The notes under the pieces were generated by a model that made no database searches, had not been told where the DNA came from, and was given only the letters and a program-made list of their open reading frames with translations. 64,000 nt of DNA from positions 165,393 through 229,392 of the forward strand of contig JANQPB010000017.1 in NCBI GenBank assembly GCA_028285495.1, given 5' to 3'. The position numbers were made by a program, and so were the translations under genes. Below are positions 31,415 through 39,533 of this stretch, piece by piece. Numbering within the stretch: the first letter of the stretch is position 1; each line of letters begins with the position of its first letter. Origin of the DNA: Acidimicrobiales bacterium. GTDB taxonomy: Bacteria; Actinomycetota; Acidimicrobiia; Acidimicrobiales; SZUA-35.

Positions 31415-33154
31415 TCAGTCGAGCACGTAGCGGCCGGGGGCGGGGATGGTCGGCGGGTTGGCCTCGCTGCCCAGCTCGGCCGGGGCGTTGACCAGCCGTC
31501 CGGCGTGACCCTCGAGCCAGCCGGCCCAGTGGTCCCACCAGCTGCCCTGGTGCTCGGTTGCGCCGGCCAGCCACTCGTCTGGCGACTCGGGCGTGTCGGC
31601 ACTCGTGTGGTAGCGGCCCTTCGGGTTGCCGGAGGGGTTGACCAGGGCCTGGATGTGGCCCTGCGAGCTGAGCACGAACTCGGCGTCGCCGCCGAGCAGG
31701 TTGACGGTCTCGTAGCAGCCCTGCCACGGGGTGATGTGATCGGTCACGGCCCCGACCACGAAGCTCGGGCAGGTGACGGCCCCCAGGTCGATGGGCGTGT
31801 CGAGGACCTCGATGGTGCCGGGCTCGGTCAGGCCGTTGGTGCCGGCGATCTCGAGGAAGTCGCCGTGCAGGCCGGCCGGCAGGTTGGTCGAGTCGCAGTT
31901 CCAGGCCAGCACGTCGAACGCCGGCGGGTTCTTGCCCATCAGGTAGTTGTTGACCCAGTAGTTCCACACCAGGTCGTTCGGGCGGAGCCAGGCGAAGACC
32001 CGCTGGAGGTCCTCGCCCTTGAGGACCCCCTGGCGCTGGCTCTGCCGGCGGGAGGACTCGAGCGTCGGGCCCGAGATGAGGCTGCCCATCGTCGACGGGA
32101 CGTCCCAGTCGAGCACGGTGACCAGGAACGTGGCCGAGCGGACCCGGCGGTCGTCGATGGCGGCCAGGTGACCGAGCAGGGCGGCGGAGGTGATGCCACC
32201 GGCGCAGACGCCGAGCAGGTTCAGGTCACGGCTTCCGGTGATCTCCAGCGCCGCGTCCATCCCCTCGACCACGGCGGCCACGTAGGCGCTGAGATCCCAG
32301 TCGCGCTGCTCGGGGCCTGGGTTGCGCCAGCTGACCATGAACACCTGGTAGCCCTGGGCAACGGCATGCTCGACGAGGCTGCGGCCGGGGGCCAGATCGA
32401 GGATGTAGTACTTGTTGATCTGGGGCGGCAGGATCACCAGCGGTCGCTTGCGGACCTTGGGCGTCGTCGGCGTGTACTGGATCAGCTCGAGGATCGGGTT
32501 GGTGAACACCACCGAGCCAGGGGTGGTGGCGATCGTCTCACCGGCGACGAACGGGCGGCTGTCGACCATCGACGGCATGGCCCCGTTCGAGCGGAGGTCG
32601 TGGGTGGCATGGCGGGCCCCGTCGAGCAGGCTCCGACCCCTCGTCCTGACCGCCTCCCGCAGCGCCGCCGGGTTGCCGAGCAGCGTGTTGGTCGGGGCGG
32701 CGGCGTCGGTGACCAGGTTGGTGAGGAACTCGGCCCGGAGCCGGGCCTTGGCCTCGAGGTCGAGATCGTCGAGCAGGCCGTGGACCTCCCGATCCCAGGC
32801 CAGGTAGCTCTTGGCCAACCGCTGGTAGAGCGGGTTGGTGGTCCAGGTCTCGTCGGCGAAGCGGCGGTCCTTCGGGCCGGGCTCGATGTCGGAGCGGCCG
32901 GCGGCGATCTTCACCTGCTCGGTGGCGAGGCGCAGGCTTCGCTTCAGGGCTGCGCCGGGCTGGCGGGCCATCGTGCGGGCGAAACGGGCGGCGGCCGCCG
33001 TCGACTGACCGCCGTCGAGGCCGACGGGCACGACCGAGGTCAGGGCGTCCATGGCCGCCGTCACGAGCTCGGCGTCGGTCTGGGCCGGTGCGGTCGTTCG
33101 ACGCTCCCGGGTCGCATCGGATCGGTCGGTTCGCGGCGGTGCGGTGGTGGTCAT
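31415..33154 (-). CDS. phaC: poly(3-hydroxyalkanoate) synthase, class I
   Basis: Polymerises (R)-3-hydroxyacyl-CoA into storage polyester at the granule surface. 579 residues, as expected for class I. The lipase-like box is GVCAGG with the catalytic Cys at residue 317. NPILELIQYTPTTPKVRKRPLVILPPQINKYYILDLAPGRSLVEHAVAQGYQVFMVSWRNP is very close to known PhaC proteins, and the catalytic His region is SSQGHIQALVNPSGNPKGRY. ATG 33154 has AGAAGGGAA upstream; 27 earlier codons are not family-like. First gene of the phaC-hydrolase-phaB run, driven by a TTGACA promoter that overlaps a palindrome shared with the divergent TetR gene. Confidence 0.95.
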   Translation of the reverse strand: MTTTAPPRTDRSDATRERRTTAPAQTDAELVTAAMDALTSVVPVGLDGGQSTAAAARFARTMARQPGAALKRSLRLATEQVKIAAGRSDIEPGPKDRRFADETWTTNPLYQRLAKSYLAWDREVHGLLDDLDLEAKARLRAEFLTNLVTDAAAPTNTLLGNPAALREAVRTRGRSLLDGARHATHDLRSNGAMPSMVDSRPFVAGETIATTPGSVVFTNPILELIQYTPTTPKVRKRPLVILPPQINKYYILDLAPGRSLVEHAVAQGYQVFMVSWRNPGPEQRDWDLSAYVAAVVEGMDAALEITGSRDLNLLGVCAGGITSAALLGHLAAIDDRRVRSATFLVTVLDWDVPSTMGSLISGPTLESSRRQSQRQGVLKGEDLQRVFAWLRPNDLVWNYWVNNYLMGKNPPAFDVLAWNCDSTNLPAGLHGDFLEIAGTNGLTEPGTIEVLDTPIDLGAVTCPSFVVGAVTDHITPWQGCYETVNLLGGDAEFVLSSQGHIQALVNPSGNPKGRYHTSADTPESPDEWLAGATEHQGSWWDHWAGWLEGHAGRLVNAPAELGSEANPPTIPAPGRYVLD

Positions 33155-33249
33155 CGTGCGGTTCCCTTCTCGCCGGCCTGTCAGGGCCGCCTGCTGCGCG
33201 GGGCATCCGTGCTCGGGCCCCCGGTGCACCTCCAACGTGCAGTGACGAC

Positions 33250-33277
33250 ACTATCCAATTTTGGTCAGAAATGTCAA
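33250..33277 (-). promoter_or_regulatory. phaC operon promoter (TTGACA, 16 nt, GATAGT)
   Basis: On the minus strand TTGACA (33277-33272) and GATAGT (33255-33250) are 16 nt apart, a near-consensus housekeeping promoter. The leader to ATG 33154 is about 88 nt. Confidence 0.6.
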
Positions 33278-33323
33278 TATTGATATTGTGGATCAGAAAG
33301 CGAGATCGACGTCAAAATTGACG
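33275..33323. promoter_or_regulatory. two palindromes between phaC and tetR (likely operators)
   Basis: CAATAT-TG-ATATTG at 33275-33288 overlaps the phaC -35 box. CGTCAA-AA-TTGACG at 33310-33323 lies closer to the regulator gene. Both are in the only AT-rich stretch of this part of the window. A TetR protein encoded 56 nt beyond is the natural candidate to bind them, repressing itself and the PHA operon. Confidence 0.5.
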
Positions 33324-33378
33324 ATGTGATGCAAAATGAGGTTGCCGGGCGGGTCGAGCCGGTGCTATCCCGGAGACC

Positions 33379-34032
33379 ATGGCCTCCGACGACAGTGGCT
33401 ACCCCCGCAAGCGGGCCCGGACCCGGGCCCAGCTCCGCCAGGCCGGCATCGCCGCCATCGCCGCCCGCGGGCCGGAGGGGCTGACCGTCGGCGAGGTGGC
33501 CAAGCTGGCCGGCGTCGCCCAGGGCACGTTCTACAACCACTTCCCGTCGCTCACCGATCTCGTCGAGGAGATCGCCGAGCAGTTGGGCACCGGGGTCGAG
33601 ATCGCCCGCGACGCACTCGACGCCATCGAGAGCGACCCGGCCGGGCGCGTCGCCATCGGCGTGCTCCAGCTCGTCGACCTGGCCGACCGCGACCCCGACT
33701 CGGCGGCGGCCTTCGTCGCCCTCGCCGCCGCCCGCCCCGAGTTCCGGGCCCGGGTGCGGGCCATCATCGGCCGGGCGATCGCCGATGGTGTCGCCGTCGG
33801 CCGCTTCCGGGTCGAGGCCGGCCCCGCTGCGGTCAACGCCGTGCTCGGCACCTGCCTGCAGTCGATGCGGTCCATCTCGCTCGGTGAGACCGACGGCTCG
33901 ATCGGCTCGGCCGTCGCCCCGCTGGTGTTGCGCACGCTCGGCGTCGACGACGACGAGGGCGCCCGGGTGGTCGAGCGGGCCGGCGAGGTGCTCCGGCGGG
34001 TCGAGCCGGCGGCGGCCGACGCAACCGGCTGA
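33379..34032 (+). CDS. TetR-family regulator, probably of the PHA operon
   Basis: 217 residues. The N-terminal helix-turn-helix is GLTVGEVAKLAGVAQGTFYNHFPSLTDLVEEIAEQ, a textbook TetR domain; the remaining ~150 residues are the helical ligand/dimer domain. It is divergent from phaC, with two palindromes in between, so it probably controls that operon and itself, perhaps in response to an acyl-CoA or polymer precursor. ATG 33379 fits the family. TATCCC, 7 nt upstream, may be a weak -10 for a leaderless start. The extended C-terminal Arg/Ala tail is unremarkable. Confidence 0.9.
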   Translation: MASDDSGYPRKRARTRAQLRQAGIAAIAARGPEGLTVGEVAKLAGVAQGTFYNHFPSLTDLVEEIAEQLGTGVEIARDALDAIESDPAGRVAIGVLQLVDLADRDPDSAAAFVALAAARPEFRARVRAIIGRAIADGVAVGRFRVEAGPAAVNAVLGTCLQSMRSISLGETDGSIGSAVAPLVLRTLGVDDDEGARVVERAGEVLRRVEPAAADATG

Positions 34033-34163
34033 TCGGGCCGGCCGGCGATCCGGGCGTCATCGGCGGCGCCGGGGGCGGCGCCGGGCGCCGGATACGGCTG
34101 GCGTCGATCGGGGCGGCCGAGCAGTATGGACCAGGTCCGTACCCATGCCGAGAGGGTCCGACG

Positions 34164-35012
34164 ATGTCCGCCACCGACCACCACTCGAGCCCGCCCGAAC
34201 CGTCGGGGGAGACCACCCGCGAGATCGATCTGCTGGCCACGCCGCCCCGTCCGATCGATCCGCCGGCCAGACCGACCAGGGCGAGCGAGCCGGCCGTCGC
34301 CCCCGACCGGTACCGCCACGTCGGCGAGCGATCGCAACCGGCCAATGGCGGTCAACTCGGCTACACCTACACCATCTACCGGTACTACGACGCCGACGAT
34401 CGGGTCCTGTTCGTCGGACGCTCGGAACGGGTCAGGCAGCGGATCGTCGACGACGAGGTCGGCCATCCCCGCGGCCTCCCGCTCGGCCACGACGACGGCC
34501 CGAAGCCCTGGTGGCGTGAGGCCGTGCGGATCGAGCTCGAGCACCTGCCGCCCGGCACGACCGACGCCGAGGCCAGGGTCGAGGAGCGCCGGCAGATCGA
34601 GGCCTTCCGCCCGCTGTACAACCGGGAGTTCAACGAGGACGTCTTCGACCGGTCACACCTGGAGCGGGCGATCGACGTCGCCCACTTCGAGGTCGATGTG
34701 GCCACGGCCGAGCACGAGCGCCACGACGGCACCGTGCGGTCGGTCGACCAGGTCATGATCGAGACGGAGCGGACCGCCGAGCGCCTCCGGCCGGCCGGTG
34801 CCTCACGGCTGCACTACGGGACCAGGCGCGACCTCACCGATCCCGCCCCCGGGCCCGGCCGCTCGGTCGCGGCCGAGCGCCGCCGACGGCGGCTGGCGTC
34901 GGCCGGTCGATCCGATGGCCCCGGCTCGATCGCCGGGCTCGTCGCGGTCCTGATCGTCCTCGCCGCCGTCACCATCGCCGCGGTCATCATCTCGCTCCGG
35001 GTGGTGCTGTAG
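34164..35012 (+). CDS. membrane-anchored GIY-YIG-like domain protein
   Basis: 282 residues. Residues ~60-165 look like a GIY-YIG nuclease fold: YTIYRYYDADDRVLFVGRS corresponds to GIY...YIG with the conserved Arg in RSERVRQRI, and RRQIEAFRPLYNREFNED supplies the Glu and the LxPLYN motif. The Tyr of the second motif is Phe (LFVG). An Arg-rich segment (residues ~230-250) precedes a single C-terminal transmembrane helix (IAGLVAVLIVLAAVTIAAVI), so the domain would face the cytoplasm as a tail-anchored protein. A nuclease on a membrane tether is unusual; it may have lost activity. Starts at ATG 34164 behind AGAGGG. Confidence 0.65.
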   Translation: MSATDHHSSPPEPSGETTREIDLLATPPRPIDPPARPTRASEPAVAPDRYRHVGERSQPANGGQLGYTYTIYRYYDADDRVLFVGRSERVRQRIVDDEVGHPRGLPLGHDDGPKPWWREAVRIELEHLPPGTTDAEARVEERRQIEAFRPLYNREFNEDVFDRSHLERAIDVAHFEVDVATAEHERHDGTVRSVDQVMIETERTAERLRPAGASRLHYGTRRDLTDPAPGPGRSVAAERRRRRLASAGRSDGPGSIAGLVAVLIVLAAVTIAAVIISLRVVL

Positions 35013-35123
35013 GCCGAGGCCTGGCCGGCGGATCGACCGGGCCGGCGGACCGGCCCGGGGACGGTCCGAATTGCTCGCATCCGGACTCCTCCCGCCGACG
35101 TAGACCGTCAGGGAGGATCAGTC

Positions 35124-36299
35124 ATGGCGAGCGAGTGCGGGGACGGCATCCTGATCGACGAGACGGCACCAGGAGGCGGGGCGGGGCAGCGGCGCCGCCA
35201 GGCCCCCGAGGAGCACACGATCTGCCTCGACGTCGACGACCTGGCCGACGTGGTCGCCGCCGTCGGCCTCGATCGCTTCGTCGACGACCTGATCGCCGCC
35301 ATCGGCGACGCCGTGCGGAGCTTCGACGTCGCCAGGGTGGAGACCATGGCACGGGCCGGGTTCAGCTACACGACGCCCGCCGTCGGGCTGGTCGAGTGGA
35401 TGCCGGCCATGGTCGTCGGACGATCCGTGGCCATCAAGACCGTGGCCTACCACCCCGACAACCCGGCTGCGGTCGGGCTGCCGAGCGTGCTGGCCACCAC
35501 GTCGGTCTACGACACCGACACCGGCCGGCTGGTCGCCATCTGCGAGGCCACGACGTTGACCGCACTGCGGACCGGTGCGGCATCGGCGGTCATGACCGAC
35601 GCCCTCGTTCCGCCCGGCCCGATCGCCCTCGGCGTGGTCGGCTGCGGCGCCCAGGCGGTGACCCAGATCCACGCCATCAGCCGCATCCGGCCGATCGAGC
35701 GCCTGATCGTCACCGACGCCGATCCGGCCGTCGCCGCCAGCCTCGGTGTCCGGCTCCCGTCCGGCGTGCTGGCCGACGGCGCCACTCCCGAGGTCGTGTC
35801 GACCCTGGCCTTCGGCGATCGGGTGGCCGACCTCGACGTGCTGTGCACGTGCACCTCGGTCGACGTCGACAAGGGCCCGGTCGTCGAGCTCCGGGGAGCG
35901 AAGCCGGCGCTGCACGTCAACGCCGTCGGGTCCGACTTCCCCGGCAAGGTCGAGCTGCCGGTCGACTACCTGCGGTCGTCCGTCGTGATCCCCGACGCCC
36001 TCGACCAGTGCCTGGTCGAGGGCGAGTCGCAGCAGCTGACCGCGGACGAGGTCGGCCCCGGCATGGTCGAGGTGCTGACCGACCCGGCCCACCGCGAGCT
36101 GGTGAACCGGCGCACCGTCTTCGACTCGACCGGCTGGGCCTACGAGGACCTCGTGGCCGCCACCAGGTTCGTCGACGAGGCCGAACGGCACGGGCTCGGG
36201 ACCCGACTGGCGCTCCAGTACCTGCCGGACGACCCCTACGATCCGCTCGAGGCAATCCGTCGCCGCGACCGTCGCCGGAACGAGACGGGTGCAGGGTGA
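35124..36299 (+). CDS. ornithine cyclodeaminase / mu-crystallin family protein
   Basis: 391 residues. The family turns L-ornithine into L-proline plus ammonia with bound NAD (or L-lysine into pipecolate), and related members reduce imines or dehydrogenate alanine. The Rossmann core GVVGCGAQAVTQIHAISRIRPIERLIVTD and the substrate part MPAMVVGRSVAIKTVAYHPDNP are clear, as is CEATTLTALRTGAASAVMTD. It carries a ~30-residue N-terminal extension. It precedes the prolyl-carrier dehydrogenase, adenylation enzyme and carrier protein by 118 nt, so making proline as a pyrrole precursor is the likely job. ATG 35124 has AGGGAGGA upstream. Lysine cyclodeaminase activity is the main alternative. Confidence 0.82.
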   Translation: MASECGDGILIDETAPGGGAGQRRRQAPEEHTICLDVDDLADVVAAVGLDRFVDDLIAAIGDAVRSFDVARVETMARAGFSYTTPAVGLVEWMPAMVVGRSVAIKTVAYHPDNPAAVGLPSVLATTSVYDTDTGRLVAICEATTLTALRTGAASAVMTDALVPPGPIALGVVGCGAQAVTQIHAISRIRPIERLIVTDADPAVAASLGVRLPSGVLADGATPEVVSTLAFGDRVADLDVLCTCTSVDVDKGPVVELRGAKPALHVNAVGSDFPGKVELPVDYLRSSVVIPDALDQCLVEGESQQLTADEVGPGMVEVLTDPAHRELVNRRTVFDSTGWAYEDLVAATRFVDEAERHGLGTRLALQYLPDDPYDPLEAIRRRDRRRNETGAG

Positions 36300-36345
36300 C
36301 CGGGCCGGTGCCGGTCGATCCCATGGAACGACAAGCAGCAACCGG

Positions 36346-36351
36346 TAGGGT
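36346..36351 (+). promoter_or_regulatory. possible -10 element ahead of the NRPS genes (TAGGGT)
   Basis: TAGGGT lies 66 nt before ATG 36418, between the cyclodeaminase gene and the dehydrogenase. It would give a ~60-nt leader. Co-transcription from further upstream is also possible. Confidence 0.3.
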
Positions 36352-36417
36352 TGATCCGCCGCCGGGCGGGGCGGCCGCAGATCGAGCCCCGACGGGTCCA
36401 CGGCGAGGCAGCGGGAC

Positions 36418-37563
36418 ATGAACTTCGGTTGGACCGACGAACAGCAGCGGCGGCGGGACGAGGCGATCGCCTTCGCCGTCGAGCAGCTCAACGACGACCT
36501 GATCGCTCGCAACCGCGACGGCGTCTGGTCTCCCGAGGCGTGGAAGGCCTGCGCCCAGTTCGGCCTGTTCGGGACGACCGTGCCCACGGCGTACGGCGGC
36601 CGGGGCGACGACCTGTTGACCACGATCGCCGTGCTCGAGGGGATCGGCTACGGCTGCCGGGAGAACGGCCTGCCCTTCGCCATCAACTCGCAGCTGTGGA
36701 GCACCCAACCGGCGCTGGCCAAGTTCGGCAACGAGGAGCAGAAGCAGACCTACCTGCGGCGACTCGTCGACGGCTCGGCCATCGGCGCGTTCGGCATCAC
36801 GGAGGTCGACACCGGATCCGACTCCTACAACCTGGCCACCACGGCCACCCGCGTCGACGGCGGGTACCGCCTCACCGGCACCAAGGCCTACATCACGTTC
36901 GCGCCCATCGCCGACTTCGCCGTCGTGTTCGCCGTCACCGATCCCGACCTCGGCAAGTGGGGCATCACCGCCTTCGTGGTCGACACCGGCACCGACGGCT
37001 TCACCATCGAACCGGTCGAGGAGAAGATGGGCCTGCGGACCACGCCATTCGGCAAGCTGACCTTCGAGGAGTGCTTCGTGCCCGAGTCGAGCCGCCTCGG
37101 GGCCGATGGCGGCGGCATGGCCATCTTCACCAAGGCCATGGAGTCCGAGCGCAGCTACATCTTCGCCAGCCAGGTCGGTCGCATGGAGCGCCAGATCGAG
37201 GAGTGCGTCGCCTACGCCAACGAGCGGACGGCGTTCGGCAGGCCGATCGGCAAGAACCAGGCGGTGTCGAACCGCATCGCCAACATGATGGTGCGGCTCG
37301 AGACCGGTCGGAACCTGCTCTACAAGGTGGCGTGGCTCGAGGAGCAGGGCAAGCCGCTGCTGAAGGAGGCGGCGATGGCCAAGCTCTACCTCAGCGAGTG
37401 CTTCGTCCAGTCGAGCATCGACGCCATCTGCATCCACGGGGCCAAGGGCTACGCCACCGAGTTCGAGGTCGAGCGGGACCTGCGCGACGGCATCGGCGGG
37501 CTGATCTACTCGGGCACCAACGACGTGCAGCGCAACATCGTGACCCAGGTCTCGGGTCTGTAG
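36418..37563 (+). CDS. prolyl-carrier-protein dehydrogenase (PltE/RedW/AnaB-like)
   Basis: 381-residue flavoprotein of the acyl-CoA dehydrogenase fold. In PltE, RedW and relatives this enzyme oxidises L-prolyl-S-carrier to pyrrolyl-2-carboxyl-S-carrier (or one step, as in anatoxin AnaB). Here GSDSYNLATTATR, KAYITFAPIADFAVVF, ERTAFGRPIGKNQAVSNRIA and IGGLIYSGTNDVQRNIV follow PltE closely. As in PltE, the place of the usual catalytic Glu (EGT) is taken by Ser365 in YSGT, which separates it from fatty acid enzymes. It is followed 6 nt later by an adenylation enzyme and then a carrier protein, the standard trio. The substrate (proline) is inferred from context. Confidence 0.85.
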   Translation: MNFGWTDEQQRRRDEAIAFAVEQLNDDLIARNRDGVWSPEAWKACAQFGLFGTTVPTAYGGRGDDLLTTIAVLEGIGYGCRENGLPFAINSQLWSTQPALAKFGNEEQKQTYLRRLVDGSAIGAFGITEVDTGSDSYNLATTATRVDGGYRLTGTKAYITFAPIADFAVVFAVTDPDLGKWGITAFVVDTGTDGFTIEPVEEKMGLRTTPFGKLTFEECFVPESSRLGADGGGMAIFTKAMESERSYIFASQVGRMERQIEECVAYANERTAFGRPIGKNQAVSNRIANMMVRLETGRNLLYKVAWLEEQGKPLLKEAAMAKLYLSECFVQSSIDAICIHGAKGYATEFEVERDLRDGIGGLIYSGTNDVQRNIVTQVSGL

Positions 37564-37569
37564 GCGCCG

Positions 37570-39279
37570 ATGCTGCTGGTCGAGCAACTCCGCCGGGCCG
37601 CCGAGGCCGACGGGGCCAAGCCGGCGTTCCGCTGCGGTGGCGTCGACCTGCGCTACCGCGAGCTCGTCGATCGGGCCGACCGGCTGGCCGCCGCCCTCCG
37701 GGACCGGGGCGTCGGCCCCGGCGATCGTGTCGGGATCCTGCAGGGCAAGTCGCTCGAGAACCCGGTCGCGGTCTTCGGGATCCTCGCCGCCGGTGCGGCC
37801 TACGTACCCCTCGACCCGGCGGCGCCCGTCGCCCGCCTGGCCTCGATCGTCGCCGACTGCGGCATCGCCAACGTCGTCACCGAGCCGGCCAGGGCGAGCA
37901 AGGCGGCGAAGCTGGCGGCCAACGCCGGCGGGCTCGTGCTCCACGGGATCGAGGCCGACGACGCCGAGGGCCAGGCGGCGGTCACCGCCGTCTCCTGGGA
38001 CGAGGTGGCCAGCCACGAGCCGCTTGGCGCCGACAGCCCGTCGGTCGGCCAGGACGCGCCGGCCTACGTGATCTTCACCTCCGGGTCGACGGGCACCCCG
38101 AAGGGGATCGTCCACACCCACCGCTCGGGCTCGGCCTACGCCACGATGGCGGCCGAGCTGTACGGGCTGACCACCGACGACCGCCTCAGCAACTTCCCGC
38201 CGCTGCACTTCGACCAGTCGACGTTCGACCTCTTCTCCGCCACCCTCGTCGGCGCCACCACCGTCATCATCGACGGCGAGCACCAGCTCGTGCCGGCCTC
38301 GCTCGCCCGTCTCATCGAGGACGAGCGCCTGACGATCTGGTACTCGGTGCCGCTCGCCCTGATCCAGCTGCTGCTCTACGGCGTGCTCGACGAGCGCGAC
38401 CACTCGTCGCTGCGGTGGGTGGTCTACGGCGGTGAGCCGTTCCCGCTGAAGCACCTGGAATCGCTCATGGCCCACTGGCCCAGGGCCCGGTTCAGCAACT
38501 GCTACGGACCGGCGGAAACCAACCAGTGCACGTACCACCACCTCGGCCCGGGGCCCGCTGCGGTCCGTCGGCTCGACGGCGGCGTACCGATCGGTGTCGC
38601 CTGCCCCGACGTCGAGCTGGTCGTCGTCGATGCCGACGATCGCCCGGTCGTCGACGGCGACGACGGTCAGCTCCTGGTCAGCGGGCCGACCACGATGCGG
38701 GGTTACTGGGGCCGTCCCGATCTCGACGACCGCTGCTTCGTCGACGTCACTGTCGACCGGGACGTCACTGCCGACCGGCACGGCGATGCCGACCGGGACG
38801 GCGATGGCGTCGGCCGGGGGACCGTCCGTCGCTACTACCGGACGGGCGATCTCGTCCGCCGGCGCACCGACGGGCTGCTCGAGTTCCTCGGCCGGGCCGA
38901 CCGCCAGGTCAAGCGCCGTGGCCTCCGCATCGAGCTCGACGAGGTCGAGGCCGTGCTCGCCGACCACGAAGCGGTCGAGGAGGTCGCCGTCGCTGCGATC
39001 CCCGCCCCGCCGGAGCCACCGGCCGGCGTCGGTGCGCCCGCCCCTGCCCCCGCCGCCGGCCCGAACCCGGACGGGGGCGATCTGACCATCGCCGCCTGGG
39101 TCTCGACGCGACCGGGGGCGTTCGTCGACGCCGATGGGCTCAGACGCCACGCTGCCACCCGGCTCACCCGCCCGGCCATCCCGACGGCGATCTCGTTCGT
39201 CGACCGCTTCCCCCGCACCACGACCGGGAAGATCGACTACCCGGCACTGACCGCAACCCGATCCCGAGCCACCGCATGA
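37570..39279 (+). CDS. stand-alone NRPS adenylation enzyme (prolyl-AMP ligase-like)
   Basis: 569 residues; activates an amino acid as AMP ester and loads the separate carrier protein. Core motifs: A3 TSGSTGTPKG, A5 NCYGPAETN, A7 YYRTGDLVRR, A8 GRADRQVKRRGLRIELDEVE, A10 TTGKIDY with the catalytic Lys. HFDQSTFDLFSATLVGATTV at A4 is shaped like the PltF/RedM group. Reading the specificity positions by eye gives D-Q-F-Y-V-G-C-Q-C-K, which shares D, Y, C and K with prolyl enzymes (DLLYLALVCK) but is not identical, so proline is likely, not certain. An Ala/Pro linker and a DRHGDADRDGD insertion are odd but in frame. The stop overlaps the carrier gene by 4 nt. Confidence 0.87.
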   Translation: MLLVEQLRRAAEADGAKPAFRCGGVDLRYRELVDRADRLAAALRDRGVGPGDRVGILQGKSLENPVAVFGILAAGAAYVPLDPAAPVARLASIVADCGIANVVTEPARASKAAKLAANAGGLVLHGIEADDAEGQAAVTAVSWDEVASHEPLGADSPSVGQDAPAYVIFTSGSTGTPKGIVHTHRSGSAYATMAAELYGLTTDDRLSNFPPLHFDQSTFDLFSATLVGATTVIIDGEHQLVPASLARLIEDERLTIWYSVPLALIQLLLYGVLDERDHSSLRWVVYGGEPFPLKHLESLMAHWPRARFSNCYGPAETNQCTYHHLGPGPAAVRRLDGGVPIGVACPDVELVVVDADDRPVVDGDDGQLLVSGPTTMRGYWGRPDLDDRCFVDVTVDRDVTADRHGDADRDGDGVGRGTVRRYYRTGDLVRRRTDGLLEFLGRADRQVKRRGLRIELDEVEAVLADHEAVEEVAVAAIPAPPEPPAGVGAPAPAPAAGPNPDGGDLTIAAWVSTRPGAFVDADGLRRHAATRLTRPAIPTAISFVDRFPRTTTGKIDYPALTATRSRATA

Positions 39280-39533
39280 GCCACACCGATCAGATCCTCG
39301 AGTTCGTCGTCGACGAGTTGCTCCTCGACCCCGACGACGAGCAGCTGACGCTCGACGACGAGCTGCTGGCGGCCGAGCGGATCGACTCGCTCGGGCTCAT
39401 GCGGCTCATCGCCTTCCTCGGCGACGAGTTCGACGTGACGGTCCCCTACGACGAGATCCTGATCGAGAACTTCCGGAACGTCCGCACCATTGGCGACTAC
39501 CTCGCCGGCAAGCTGTCGCCCGGAGCGTCTTGA
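39276..39533 (+). CDS. free-standing carrier protein (PCP)
   Basis: 85-residue acidic four-helix carrier. The phosphopantetheine Ser is residue 38 in AERIDSLGLM. It starts at ATG 39276 overlapping the adenylation gene stop (ATGA), and its stop overlaps the TTG start of the giant NRPS (TTGA). This placement means it receives the activated amino acid, presents it to the dehydrogenase and hands the product to the first condensation domain of the NRPS. It corresponds to PltL/RedO/AnaD in other pathways. A phosphopantetheinyl transferase is needed but is not in the window. Confidence 0.9.
   Translation: MSHTDQILEFVVDELLLDPDDEQLTLDDELLAAERIDSLGLMRLIAFLGDEFDVTVPYDEILIENFRNVRTIGDYLAGKLSPGAS

Noticed and set aside
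37570..39279. Firm assignment of the free adenylation enzyme to proline by code alone
   Set aside because: The code read by eye differs from prolyl enzymes at several positions. The proline call rests on the neighbouring genes, so it is left as likely.
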